64,000 bases of DNA from Segetibacter sp. (lineage in GTDB: Bacteria; Bacteroidota; Bacteroidia; Chitinophagales; Chitinophagaceae), in the NCBI GenBank assembly GCA_028288485.1, contig JAQBNO010000048.1, positions 58,469-122,468 on the forward strand. The letters are read 5' to 3'. The notes beneath the pieces were generated by a model. It was not told the DNA's origin, made no database searches, and saw only the letters and a program-made list of their open reading frames with translations. Shown piece after piece: positions 25,978-34,745 of the stretch (positions are counted from its first letter, which is position 1; each line of letters opens with the position of its first letter). The position numbers and the translations under genes were made by a program.

Positions 25978-26919
25978 CTACAGGAGGTAGATCCTGAAAA
26001 AAATCATTGATAAAATACCCGTGAACATTACAACTTTTATAAAAGAACTTAGGCGGTGATATTCTTTACTGGTATTTGCGGCAACAAGCATTTTAAAAAT
26101 ATAGGCTAATGGAATAATGATTAACAGTATACAATAGGTGGCGCTCCACCACCACCTAAAGACCAAAACATAAAACTGCACAATTAACAACGCGCTGGTA
26201 AGTACTACCAGCCAAACTGCTACAAAAACTTTTGTCGCATTTATCCCCCACGCAATGGGCATGGTATTACAACCATATCGACGGTCGCCTTCAATGTCTT
26301 CCATGTCTTTTACTACTTCTCTTATAAGAGAAATGACAAAAGCGAAGCCCGCATATAAAAAAGAAATCCGGGTAATTTTTTCAGTAAAAGAACCAATAAG
26401 TGCAGGTTGCAAAAGGTTTGAAGTTTCGCACCAGGCGATAACAAGAATTACCCACGCAGTTAAAGCAGAAATAACAACATTACCAGATAACAGCTTCTTT
26501 TTGAGTGAAATCGAATAAAGAAATAATACAGCAACACAAGCGCAATTTGCCAGGCCCAAAAACCGAACGTCAGTTTTCCAATCGATGTAAAAGCCTATAA
26601 TAATACCAATAAAGCTGAGGAACAGGTGCCAGAAAATAACCCACCGACGACTAATTATTTTTTCAATAACTAATTTGTCAGGTTTATTAATCTGGTCGAT
26701 ATTAAGATCGAAGTAATCGTTGATGATATAACCGGCAGCGGCTATGATCACTGAAGAAATCATGAGCAAAATGAAATAAATTCCCCGAATATTAGGTGTA
26801 GCGCCGGCAGTAAACATCACAGGATGAACAATGCAATACACAAAGAGAACTTGGGTAATTGCAATGAAAAATAAGTTTGGCCACCGAACCAATTGCAGAA
26901 ACGCCCGGGTAAGTTTCAA
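25978..26919 (-). CDS. UbiA-family prenyltransferase
   Basis: An integral membrane protein of 313 residues with about eight or nine hydrophobic segments. The two aspartate-rich motifs of the UbiA superfamily are present: NDYFDLNIDQINKPDK (about residue 65-80) and DMEDIEGDRRYG (about 205-216). The second fits the geranylgeranylglycerol-phosphate synthase-like group often annotated in Bacteroidota. The acceptor cannot be told from sequence. It lies 54 bp from the KdsC-like gene. Confidence 0.88.
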   Translation of the reverse strand: MKLTRAFLQLVRWPNLFFIAITQVLFVYCIVHPVMFTAGATPNIRGIYFILLMISSVIIAAAGYIINDYFDLNIDQINKPDKLVIEKIISRRWVIFWHLFLSFIGIIIGFYIDWKTDVRFLGLANCACVAVLFLYSISLKKKLLSGNVVISALTAWVILVIAWCETSNLLQPALIGSFTEKITRISFLYAGFAFVISLIREVVKDMEDIEGDRRYGCNTMPIAWGINATKVFVAVWLVVLTSALLIVQFYVLVFRWWWSATYCILLIIIPLAYIFKMLVAANTSKEYHRLSSFIKVVMFTGILSMIFFRIYLL

Positions 26920-26973
26920 TAGATATTTAATTTTTTAGTAAATTAATATGAAAAGCCGAAGCATTACATAAAT

Positions 26974-27495
26974 TTATATAGATGGTATATGGGTGTCGTC
27001 ATTCCATTGCCCTCTTATTTTTAAGACTTTTTCGATCACGTCGCGTCCGCATCCAAATCCTCCGCTCAAATGAGAAATATATGCCGAGATTTCTTTAATT
27101 TCCTGTACCGCATCAGAAGGGCAACAAGCAACCCCGACCCTTTTCATCACCTCCAGATCGGGAATATCATCACCCATGTACAGCGTTTCATTCCACGAAA
27201 GCTGGTGCTTAATTAAAAAATTATTCAATACGGTTACCTTGTCGGTTACCCTCATAAACACCTCGGCTACGCCCAGCTTATTTAACCTTTCGGCAACCTC
27301 CTCGGAGTTTCCGCCTGAAATGATCACAACCTTATAACCTCTTTTTACTGCCAGTTGTAAAGCATAACCGTCTTTCACATTCATTCTCCTTGCCATAACA
27401 CCTCCCGGCAAAATGGTTAACATTCCATCGGTTAACACGCCATCCACATCAAAAACAAGTGTAGTAACAGATTTAAATAATTCGAGGATATTCAT
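26974..27495 (-). CDS. kdsC: KdsC-like HAD phosphatase
   Basis: The 173 residues match 3-deoxy-D-manno-octulosonate 8-phosphate phosphatase (C0-type HAD without a cap): LVFDVDGVLTDG with the nucleophile and acid aspartates, VKDGYALQLA, VIISGGNSEEV and YMGDDIPDLEVM. It would act in Kdo synthesis for lipopolysaccharide. The tail after GGFGCGRDVIEKVL is also typical. Other small-molecule HAD roles in the same subfamily are possible. Confidence 0.88.
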   Translation of the reverse strand: MNILELFKSVTTLVFDVDGVLTDGMLTILPGGVMARRMNVKDGYALQLAVKRGYKVVIISGGNSEEVAERLNKLGVAEVFMRVTDKVTVLNNFLIKHQLSWNETLYMGDDIPDLEVMKRVGVACCPSDAVQEIKEISAYISHLSGGFGCGRDVIEKVLKIRGQWNDDTHIPSI

Positions 27496-27535
27496 TTCGT
27501 TCTTATTTTACCCTTTCGATTTGCACTGCACTCCA

Positions 27536-27775
27536 CTATTTCTGGTTGTCCCGCCACTCATAAACCCACGAGCTTTGTATCATTTCCAAATGGCCTTCGT
27601 TACTTTGTTCTCTTGTTCCAACAAATCCCGGAATTTGTAATACATACTCAAGTAAGTCGGTAAACCGTATCCGGTAGATTTTCCCCTCATTAAAATCATC
27701 GCCAAATCGTTCATAAAGCTTAAGTGCAATATCTTCATAATCGTTCCAATGGATAGGCGGTTCATACTGAGCCAT
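27536..27775 (-). CDS. iscX: Fe-S cluster assembly protein IscX
   Basis: A 79-residue acidic protein with the family start HWNDYEDIALKLYERFGDDF, then IRFTDLLEYVLQIPGF and the C-terminal LEMIQSSWVYEW. IscX binds IscS and modulates cluster assembly. The next gene upstream encodes a 2Fe-2S ferredoxin, which fits an ISC-related pair, although iscS and iscU are not in the window. Confidence 0.93.
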   Translation of the reverse strand: MAQYEPPIHWNDYEDIALKLYERFGDDFNEGKIYRIRFTDLLEYVLQIPGFVGTREQSNEGHLEMIQSSWVYEWRDNQK

Positions 27776-27835
27776 AATAAAATTGTGTTGTGTTGAGTGG
27801 AATTATAATTGTAATGGAATTTGAATGGGCAAGAT

Positions 27836-28171
27836 TTATTCTCCCAGGAACTGTGTCTGGTCTGGTAAAGTAACTTCTATTTCACCCGCGCCGTCAAGTA
27901 AAACACATTGGCAGCCAAGCCGCGAATTAATACGGGGATTAACCGCACGATCAATAAAATCTTCTTCTTTATCGCTCAGTTCTTCAAGGTAATCTTCACC
28001 TTTATTTATATAGACATGGCAAGTGCTGCAGGCACACACGCCCCCGCAGTTGTGATGAAGCTCTATATCATTTAGCAACGCTACTTCCAGTAAACTTTGA
28101 TCTGATTCTATATTTGTTAACGTAATGGGGTCGCGCCCTTTCTCTTCAAACCTGAATTTTATAGTGTACAT
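27836..28171 (-). CDS. fdx: 2Fe-2S ferredoxin (adrenodoxin/ISC type)
   Basis: The start MYTIKFRFEE at 28171 gives 111 residues; an ATG at 28192 would add seven. The cluster motif is HHNCGGVCACSTCHVYI with the fourth cysteine in RLGCQCVL, the C-x5-C-x2-C-x(n)-C spacing of adrenodoxin-type proteins. It would donate electrons in Fe-S assembly together with IscX next door. Confidence 0.93.
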   Translation of the reverse strand: MYTIKFRFEEKGRDPITLTNIESDQSLLEVALLNDIELHHNCGGVCACSTCHVYINKGEDYLEELSDKEEDFIDRAVNPRINSRLGCQCVLLDGAGEIEVTLPDQTQFLGE

Positions 28172-28331
28172 ACATTCCTTCTTTGGCTGCAAAAGTATTA
28201 GAAATCAGCCGCCAAACTCAGTGAAATTATTAATCATTTTAAATTAGGCGCGATTACACCTTCTTTCTCGGGTATTTATTAAGTGATGAGCAAGCGATCC
28301 CACATTAACTTCAGATCGGATGAAACCTTTA

Positions 28332-29132
28332 CTATGCGCCACTTTCGGGCTTTTCCGTATTGTAGTTTCTACCCTCATAAAAATCAATTATACTGCCTGT
28401 CATTACATTATACAATTCTTCGAACCTGGGATAAGCAGTAAGTATATGTTTATGCAGTTCAATAGTACGGGTGTCTTTCCTGATGGCGGGACCTGTTTGA
28501 ACAGTAAACGGATCTGCTGCTTTTATTCGTTCCATTGTTTCTTCAATCAAAGGATATAACAATTTGAAATTCAATTGCTCTTTCTCGCAAAAATCGTTGG
28601 AAATAGTAAAAAGATGATTTGTAAAATTGCTTACAAATACAGCAGCAACATGCAGTTTTAATCTTTCTTCATCGTTCGCAACCTGAACTGAATCAGCCCA
28701 ATCCTCAGCAAACCCCTTTAATAACTCCAGGGTTGTTTCGTTATTTGCATCGATCAAAACAGGAATAGCAGGTATGATGTCGACTTCCTTCTTCAGTGAT
28801 TGCAAGGGATATAGAACGCCATAGTTTTGAGACGAATGCTTTAAAACTTCTTTCGGCACTGATGCAGCCGTATGTACTACGGTCTTATCACTCAAAATTA
28901 GCTTGGAGGAGATGATGTCTATTGCAGAATCAGAAACAGCGACAATATAAATATCGCCATAGGTATTGATATAGCGTATATTGTAAACGACAGCGCATTT
29001 TAAAATTGATCCTAGTTTATGCGCATCTTCTACGTTCCTGCCTACAACCTGGATTATTTCGTGCCCACCAGTTAAGATTTTCTTCCCCAATACTGTGGCA
29101 ACATTGCCTGTCCCTATAATAACTACTTTCAT
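28332..29132 (-). CDS. Rossmann-fold DUF2520 protein
   Basis: The 266 residues begin with MKVVIIGTGNVATVLGKKIL, a dinucleotide-binding Rossmann motif of the NADP oxidoreductase F420-like type. The C-terminal DUF2520 region includes HVAAVFVSNFTNHLF and TGPAIRKDTRTIELH. The substrate is unknown. It is divergent from the hydrolase gene, with 24 bp between start codons. Confidence 0.93.
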   Translation of the reverse strand: MKVVIIGTGNVATVLGKKILTGGHEIIQVVGRNVEDAHKLGSILKCAVVYNIRYINTYGDIYIVAVSDSAIDIISSKLILSDKTVVHTAASVPKEVLKHSSQNYGVLYPLQSLKKEVDIIPAIPVLIDANNETTLELLKGFAEDWADSVQVANDEERLKLHVAAVFVSNFTNHLFTISNDFCEKEQLNFKLLYPLIEETMERIKAADPFTVQTGPAIRKDTRTIELHKHILTAYPRFEELYNVMTGSIIDFYEGRNYNTEKPESGA

Positions 29133-29156
29133 ATAAATTTGTTTTAATAACAGAGC

Positions 29157-30047
29157 ATGAAATTAACACAAAGAATTGTCTTAGGTTACTATAGAACTAA
29201 ATTGAAAGTAATAGAAATTTTTTCGGTGAAGCTTGCGGCAAAAGAAGCATTTGAACTTTTTTGTACACCCTACTCCCGAAGAAAATCGTATGAAGCACCG
29301 CCGATATTTGAAGAGGCTGAAAAGATATCCTTTAACTTCCAGGGACACAAAATACACGGTTTCGGGTGGAAGCCAGAAACACCCAACGGAAAAAAGATAC
29401 TTATATGTCACGGTTTTGATAGCCTCAGTTACCGCTTTGAAAAATATATACAACCATTACTAAAAGAAGGATTTGACGTATTTGCCTTCGACGCTCCGGC
29501 TCATGGCATTAGTTCGGGAAAAACTATTAATGCATTGCTTTACAAGGAAATGATTATGGAAGTGCAAACTTCGTACGGACCTTTTTTCGGAATTATGGCC
29601 CATTCGTTCGGCGGAATAGCAGCTTCCCTTTTTGTAGAAGAATTAAAAGACAACCTTCCTAAACGCTTGGTTCTCATAGCTCCTGCTACTGAAACTACCC
29701 GTTCTATTACTGATTTCTGTAAATACCTTACCATTAGTCGAAAGCTACAAGAAGAAATGGAAAAGCTAATAATAGAGGTCGGGGGGCAACAGCCTTCGTG
29801 GTACTCAGTAGCAAGAATAATTCAGTTAATTACAATCCCCACACTGTGGTTGCACGATCTTAATGACCGTATTACTCCGTACGACGATATGAAACATCTT
29901 CGGGAATTAAACTTGCTACATGTAGAGTTTGAAATTACTGAAGGACTTGGACATAGTCTATATAAGGATGACAAAGTCGCAAAGCACATAATAGAGTTCC
30001 TAAAACAGCCCGGTACGATTAACTGCAATTGGAGCAGCGGGAATTAA
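29157..30047 (+). CDS. Alpha/beta hydrolase
   Basis: The 296 residues show the fold motifs LICHGFDSLSYRF, FAFDAPAHGISSG, the nucleophile elbow GIMAHSFGGIAA, an acid in LWLHDLNDRITPYDDM and the catalytic histidine in EGLGHSLYKDD. There is no signal peptide. The natural substrate is unknown. The first 65 residues before the core resemble membrane-near or lid segments of related esterases. Confidence 0.9.
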   Translation: MKLTQRIVLGYYRTKLKVIEIFSVKLAAKEAFELFCTPYSRRKSYEAPPIFEEAEKISFNFQGHKIHGFGWKPETPNGKKILICHGFDSLSYRFEKYIQPLLKEGFDVFAFDAPAHGISSGKTINALLYKEMIMEVQTSYGPFFGIMAHSFGGIAASLFVEELKDNLPKRLVLIAPATETTRSITDFCKYLTISRKLQEEMEKLIIEVGGQQPSWYSVARIIQLITIPTLWLHDLNDRITPYDDMKHLRELNLLHVEFEITEGLGHSLYKDDKVAKHIIEFLKQPGTINCNWSSGN

Positions 30048-30356
30048 ACAATAAAAGACAGTAAAAAAATAACGCAATTGCATGGCAGTAAGTTTACTGT
30101 TGGCTAGCCCATTTTCGTGCTTTATTCATCTTCGTCCGGCCCGGCGGCGCTGACTTTTACTGGCAGATGTTCTATTCAGCCTCTTAACGTTTTACAGCGC
30201 CTACATTAGCGGAGTACGCGGAGCAAACGTAATTACGAACAATCTTCGTTAATTGTATCGTTTGCGACGAAGTTTGAAAAAACTATAAAGGCAAAGGTAG
30301 GGTCCGCAAAATTTTTTTACGAAAGGGGCGTTATTGTATTAAAATGCTAAAATCTT
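30048..30356. other. 309-bp intergenic region with a GC-rich inverted repeat
   Basis: No gene is seen. CCGGCCCGGCGG at about 30137-30149 is unusually GC-rich for the window and can fold on itself. The sequence GGTAGGGTCCGCAAAATTTT lies about 55 bp before the glycosyltransferase start. I see no convincing promoter. Confidence 0.5.
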
Positions 30357-31460
30357 ATGAGATTACAACCAAAAAGACTTCTTTTGGTAGGGCTATTTAT
30401 TTCCAAAAAAAACAAAAATTTCATCGCCCGTACTGCTGCGGATCAACTAGCTGAATTGTTTGAAAAACACGGCTTTGAAACAATTAAAGTTTCCACCTGT
30501 GTAAATCAAATTGTACGTTTTATTGATACTGTTTTTATCATTATCACTAGTTTCTTTAAATATAACATTGCAATCGTTCCTTTGTACGGAACTCCGAGGA
30601 GCTTTCTTTGGTCCGACATTTCCACTCTGCTTTTAAAACTTCTCGGAAAAAAAATCATTCTTATCCTCCATGGTGGAAGCATCCCGGAAAGAATGAAGGA
30701 AAATCCTGCAAAATTTTTACGGGTAATGAAACGCTCAAAGGTCGTTGTTTGTCCTTCTGCCTACTTTATGAGGGTAACAGAAAAATATGGAGTAAAAGGT
30801 ATCCTGATAGAAAATGTACTTAATACAGTGGAATATGAGTTTAATAAGAAAGAAAAATTCCGACCCCGAATTTTCTGGATGAGAACATTTGAAGACATCT
30901 ACAATCCGGAAATGGCGGTAAGGGTTGCAGCAAAACTTGCGAAAAGATACCCGGATTTTATAATGGTGATGGGTGGACATGACCGGGGAGCGTTAGCCGC
31001 TACGAAACAACTTATCAATGAACTTGACTTAACCCACCGTATTGACTTACCCGGTTATTTAAATAATCAACAGAAAAACGACTACGCGAGGGCCTGCGAT
31101 ATTTATATATGCACTAACCGCATCGACAATGCTCCAGTTTCTGTAATTGAAATGATGACCCTTGGTTTACCTGTTGTTTCAGTTAATACAGGCGGTCTTC
31201 CCTACCTGATTAAGAACAATGAAAACGGGTTATTAGTAGACCTTGATAATGATGATGCAATGGCGAATGCTATTGCTTCGATTGTTGAATCACCCGCACT
31301 GGGTAAACAACTAGTCAGGAATGCGCGGCAGTTTGCTGCACAATTTGCAGAGACGCCTATATTATCTAAATGGGAACAGGTGTTTGAAAAATTAAATGAA
31401 GAAGAACCGGCTTTCGCATTTCAACGACCCCGCCAGTTGCTTTCAAGAATATTATCTTGA
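30357..31460 (+). CDS. Family 4-type glycosyltransferase
   Basis: The 367 residues show a GT-B fold: ILHGGSIPERMK in the N-terminal half, VMGGHDRGAL at the second domain, and the nucleotide-sugar motif VIEMMTLGLPVVSVNTGGLP with YLIKNNENGLLVDLDN. This is the E-x7-E pattern of retaining GT4 enzymes. Donor and acceptor are unknown. It is isolated between a hydrolase and a secreted protein, not in a polysaccharide cluster. Confidence 0.92.
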   Translation: MRLQPKRLLLVGLFISKKNKNFIARTAADQLAELFEKHGFETIKVSTCVNQIVRFIDTVFIIITSFFKYNIAIVPLYGTPRSFLWSDISTLLLKLLGKKIILILHGGSIPERMKENPAKFLRVMKRSKVVVCPSAYFMRVTEKYGVKGILIENVLNTVEYEFNKKEKFRPRIFWMRTFEDIYNPEMAVRVAAKLAKRYPDFIMVMGGHDRGALAATKQLINELDLTHRIDLPGYLNNQQKNDYARACDIYICTNRIDNAPVSVIEMMTLGLPVVSVNTGGLPYLIKNNENGLLVDLDNDDAMANAIASIVESPALGKQLVRNARQFAAQFAETPILSKWEQVFEKLNEEEPAFAFQRPRQLLSRILS

Positions 31461-31542
31461 AAAGCGCAAAGAGGGTCGTAATTTGTTTTTTAAAAAACCG
31501 GGCAATTTATAAAATAACAGGTCAAAAAAAGTAAAGGCATTA

Positions 31543-32124
31543 TTAGGGATTAATCATAATGTGCGCTCCGTGCGTTCCCGGATGCATGATCCACGGCATT
31601 GCTGGTCCTTCAGGTTTTAATGGGAGGCCGGTGCTTTCAGCAGTAGCGTAAGGAACATAAACCACATATCTCAAATAGCCTTTTTTTACCTCCCCTGTTG
31701 TTTGATCGTAATTATCTTTATCCGCAGAATAAGAATATAAGGTAGTAGGCTGTTTCGGCATTTGAAGTGTTCCTGCTTTAACTTCTTTTTCGCGGGTATC
31801 AAAAATTTCCTTACCAGGTTTACCTGCCTTTCTTAATTCCCGTCCCCGTTGCATAAAAGGTTGGAGGTCGCGGTGGTAACAGGAAACGGAAAGTCCGGGT
31901 TGAGACGCGTCATCAGCAAGACAAACAAGCTCGTTTGTACCTTTTCGCAATAAAATCAATTCTTTTGTGGTTGAATAGCCATACACAGTTGCATCGTCTT
32001 TTTTATCTTTCGGCGCAGCAAGTAATGCTTGTTTTATTTGAACGTCCGCTGCAGGAATATTGCTTTGCGCAAAAGTGCAGGAACCAACGGGGCCGAGAAT
32101 TATAAACAAAATAACTTTTTTCAT
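31543..32124 (-). CDS. Conserved secreted protein of unknown function
   Basis: The 193 residues start with a signal peptide ending near CTFAQ. Conserved-looking blocks are ATVYGYSTTKELILLRKGTN, LVCLADD, SCYHRDLQPFMQRGRELR, LRYVVYVPYATAESTGLP, and the end AMPWIMHPGTHGAHIMI. I remember similar proteins in other phyla without an assigned function. The histidines at the C-terminus could bind metal, but that is a guess. No operon partner is visible. Confidence 0.8.
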   Translation of the reverse strand: MKKVILFIILGPVGSCTFAQSNIPAADVQIKQALLAAPKDKKDDATVYGYSTTKELILLRKGTNELVCLADDASQPGLSVSCYHRDLQPFMQRGRELRKAGKPGKEIFDTREKEVKAGTLQMPKQPTTLYSYSADKDNYDQTTGEVKKGYLRYVVYVPYATAESTGLPLKPEGPAMPWIMHPGTHGAHIMINP

Positions 32125-32594
32125 TACAATAATGTTTACAGGAAGTTAGGGAATAAAACGTAAATGTCTCGCAGTGTGTTCAGAGTTTACCATGTAAGGT
32201 AGTACAAGCATCCGCTAAAAAAAAGACAGCTATTAGATTGAGGACACCCGAACCTACGTTCCTCTATTTAAAGTTGTATGTTGTTAGCACGAGTGATTCG
32301 TAAAAATAACGTGTTTGGTGTTTAATGAACTGCCAAAATAAGCTGATAGAAGATGCAAAATGAGTTGCCGATGAAAGTAATGCGGCCCTTCAACAGGTTC
32401 AGGGTAAAGTGCCATGCCGCTATAAAGAACTACCGTTGAACCGCTCCGATGCATCGGAGGCAGCTATATTGCTATAAAATCAAATGCTGGTAACTAAAAG
32501 AACTTTCCTGAACTTGTTTAAATTTATACGGAGCTCATAAAGAAAAGACCCAACCCAAGGGTTACTGTTTCCTTTCGACAATTAAACCCACATT
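32125..32594. other. 470-bp intergenic region with a long repeat
   Basis: Apart from repeat copy P (32369-32500) and the upstream region of the secreted protein, nothing is recognised. Confidence 0.6.
32369..32500 (-). repeat. Long dispersed repeat, copy P (diverged)
   Basis: Read on the minus strand: CTTTTAGTTACCAGC, a CCTCCGATGCATCGGAG palindrome in place of the usual core, GGTTCAACGG, the CCCTGAACCTGTTGAAGGG hairpin and a diverged CATTACTTTCATC end. It lies downstream of the small gene at 32595 on the same strand. Confidence 0.6.
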
Positions 32595-32846
32595 TTACGA
32601 ACCAGGCGAAGCTTGTTCATTTCCAAGAATCACCTCGTTAAATTCCGATTCCAGGTCGGTAATATAATTCGGGGTTCGTTTTGACATAATCTTCCAAACT
32701 CCTTCTTTATTATCGTGCATCCTATAGTTCGTATTTGTACTTCCAATGGTTGTACCGATGTGATACCAGCGATCGAAGCTTGAGGAACTCACTCTTCTAA
32801 ATTCGAACTGGTGTCCTCTTAATGTTTTTATGAAATATTCTTTCAT
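32595..32846 (-). CDS. Small hypothetical protein, paralogue of the gene at 53.3 kb
   Basis: The start MKEYFIKTLRGHQFEFRR at 32846 gives 83 residues; a longer frame upstream would run into the neighbouring response regulator. It shares M-x-x-x-F-I-K-x-(L/I)-x-G-H-x-(F/L)-x-F-x-R and the later G-x-W and P-x-(W/Y) spots with the 106-residue protein at 53182-53502. No known family was recognised. It contains no signal peptide or membrane segment. Confidence 0.7.
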   Translation of the reverse strand: MKEYFIKTLRGHQFEFRRVSSSSFDRWYHIGTTIGSTNTNYRMHDNKEGVWKIMSKRTPNYITDLESEFNEVILGNEQASPGS

Positions 32847-33010
32847 GTAGAAATGTTTACTCAAACAAACGATATCAAATGTGGTGAATATGTAACGATA
32901 TGCGTTACAAGGTAGACTTATAATACAGAAGTAACTAATATCTATTATAGACAAACCTTTCCTCGTAATAGTGTCTACTATCGACGATGAACGAACAGGG
33001 TAAAGCAAAC

Positions 33011-33526
33011 CTAATCGGTTGAACAATAGCTCAACAATTTGCCCACTTCATTAACTATAGAATTTATATTGTTTGGTTTAGTAACAAGTTCAACGCCGTA
33101 TTGAGAAAAAAACTTCTTATCTGCTTCGTTCGATGAAGTACTGAACATTGCAACGGGAATTTTACTTAAAGTGGTGTCTTCTTTTATTTTAACCAATGTT
33201 TCTTTGCCATCCATAATAGGCATATTAATGTCGAGGATAACAAGGCACGGAAATTGGCCGGTTACTTTAGCCTTCTTTAAAATATTATGAGCTTCTAAAC
33301 CATTTTCTGCATGAATGACCGTGAAGGAAGGATCAATATCTTTTATTACAGTGCAGACCATCTCCCGGTCATCAGGGTCGTCATCTACACATAAGACAGT
33401 ACGGGTATCATTTTTCAAGCGTAAGACTTTATTACAGCGGCAAGGTAATTCATTTTTAATAATTTCTATAACTGCTCCTACCTTGATTAATAATAATAAT
33501 AGTGTTAACGACTCAACGTTAAACAA
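33011..33526 (-). CDS. Single-domain response regulator
   Basis: A CheY-like receiver with acidic pocket VLCVDDDPDD, phospho-acceptor aspartate in LVILDINMPIMDG, the switch threonine/serine in AMFSTSS and lysine in VTKPNN. No output domain is present, the form common in Bacteroidota. The only in-frame ATG is at 33526, but residues before RLKNDTRTVLCVDD look non-family; a TTG at 33418 may be the true start. No kinase is adjacent. Confidence 0.85.
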   Translation of the reverse strand: MFNVESLTLLLLLIKVGAVIEIIKNELPCRCNKVLRLKNDTRTVLCVDDDPDDREMVCTVIKDIDPSFTVIHAENGLEAHNILKKAKVTGQFPCLVILDINMPIMDGKETLVKIKEDTTLSKIPVAMFSTSSNEADKKFFSQYGVELVTKPNNINSIVNEVGKLLSYCSTD

Positions 33527-33593
33527 TATGATTAAAAAAATTGATTTGCTTAAAAGGCCAGATCTGGGTTTGGGGGTTGGACTTACAGCATAA

Positions 33594-34544
33594 TTATTTA
33601 AATATTTCGCTGCTCAGATGTTTAAATGCTTCCATCGCTCCCATATATTCACAGGTTCGGGCTCCGGCCTTATTTGCATTATAGATTATGTGTTTCCATT
33701 CTTCTATTAGCAAAGACCGGATCTCATTCAGCTTTTTACCGCGTAACTGGTACAATACCGCGCCGGTAAAAGCATCACCTGCACCGGTGGTATCAACAGG
33801 CATTACGGCAATACTCGGAATAATTACGGTACCATTATCAATTCCAAGCATGGTACCTTCTTTACCTAAAGTAATGGCAAAAACAGCTTTACTTTCTTGC
33901 AGGAATGTTTGAGCTGCATCTTCTACAGTAACATTACCGGTTACCATCATAGCTTCTTCATCACTCACTTTGAAGAAGTGACAGCTCTTCAAGTAGTTCC
34001 ATGACTGGTCGATAAAACTTTGCGTGTTGTTTTTAAATAACAAATGCCTGTAGTTGGGGTCGAAACTAATGAAGATGTCCTGTTGTAAACATTTTTGCAG
34101 CAATCCCTGGTAAGCTGTTTGTAAAGCACCTGGTAAAAAAGCTGTTGCAGAACCAAAATGCACAATGGAATATGATGCTAAATCTATATCTTCTATTTCC
34201 TGCGTGTTTAACTGTCCATCTGCACCGCGGTTAAAGTAAAAATCTCTTTCACCATCTTCCATTAACGATACAAATGCCAGCGTGGTAAAATGGTTTAGGT
34301 CTTTAAACATCCACGAAGTACCTACGCCAAACGACTGCATTACGTCTACGAGGTGATTTCCAAAAGGGTCGGCCCCAACTTTGGCCGCAAGATCCACATT
34401 GCCTCCTAATGCAGCAATAGCTGCAGCAACATTTGCCGGAGCTCCACCTGCCTTTTTTAAAAACTGCTGGCCTTCGGTCAGTGATCTACCTCTATCGGTG
34501 CAAATCATATCTATTAAGGCTTCCCCAACGCACAGAATTTTCAT
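33594..34544 (-). CDS. PfkB-family sugar kinase (fructokinase-like)
   Basis: The 316 residues carry both PfkB signatures: GGAPANVAAAIAALGGNVDL in the N-terminal part and DTTGAGDAFTGAVLYQL with the catalytic aspartate near 250. FVSLMEDGERDFYFNRGADG is typical of the fructokinase group, but the sugar is not proven. It stands alone. Confidence 0.9.
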   Translation of the reverse strand: MKILCVGEALIDMICTDRGRSLTEGQQFLKKAGGAPANVAAAIAALGGNVDLAAKVGADPFGNHLVDVMQSFGVGTSWMFKDLNHFTTLAFVSLMEDGERDFYFNRGADGQLNTQEIEDIDLASYSIVHFGSATAFLPGALQTAYQGLLQKCLQQDIFISFDPNYRHLLFKNNTQSFIDQSWNYLKSCHFFKVSDEEAMMVTGNVTVEDAAQTFLQESKAVFAITLGKEGTMLGIDNGTVIIPSIAVMPVDTTGAGDAFTGAVLYQLRGKKLNEIRSLLIEEWKHIIYNANKAGARTCEYMGAMEAFKHLSSEIFK

Positions 34545-34710
34545 GTTTAATTAATTGGTTTGTTAGCTGCCGGTGCAGTTGTCACACAAGGCAAGGTGAA
34601 CTGGTGACACAAAGTACTGCGCATTTTGTAAAAATGAAGAAAAAACGGTCCGATTAAAAACTTATCCCCCACTGCATTTTTTACAAATTAATGCACTCGT
34701 GGCAGAAACA

Positions 34711-34733
34711 AAAAAGCCACCAGTTAGGTGGCC
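34711..34733 (-). terminator. Terminator of the arginine decarboxylase-like gene
   Basis: GGCCACC and GGTGGC arms on the minus strand with a 5-nt loop are followed by TTTTTTG. It ends 13 bp after the stop codon. Confidence 0.85.
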
Positions 34734-34745
34734 TTCAATTTTCAT

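Noticed and set aside
34560..34620. Another dispersed repeat or an operator near GTTGTCACACAAGG and GGTGACACAAAGT
   Set aside because: Similarity to the repeat core is short, and the inverted pairing is imperfect.
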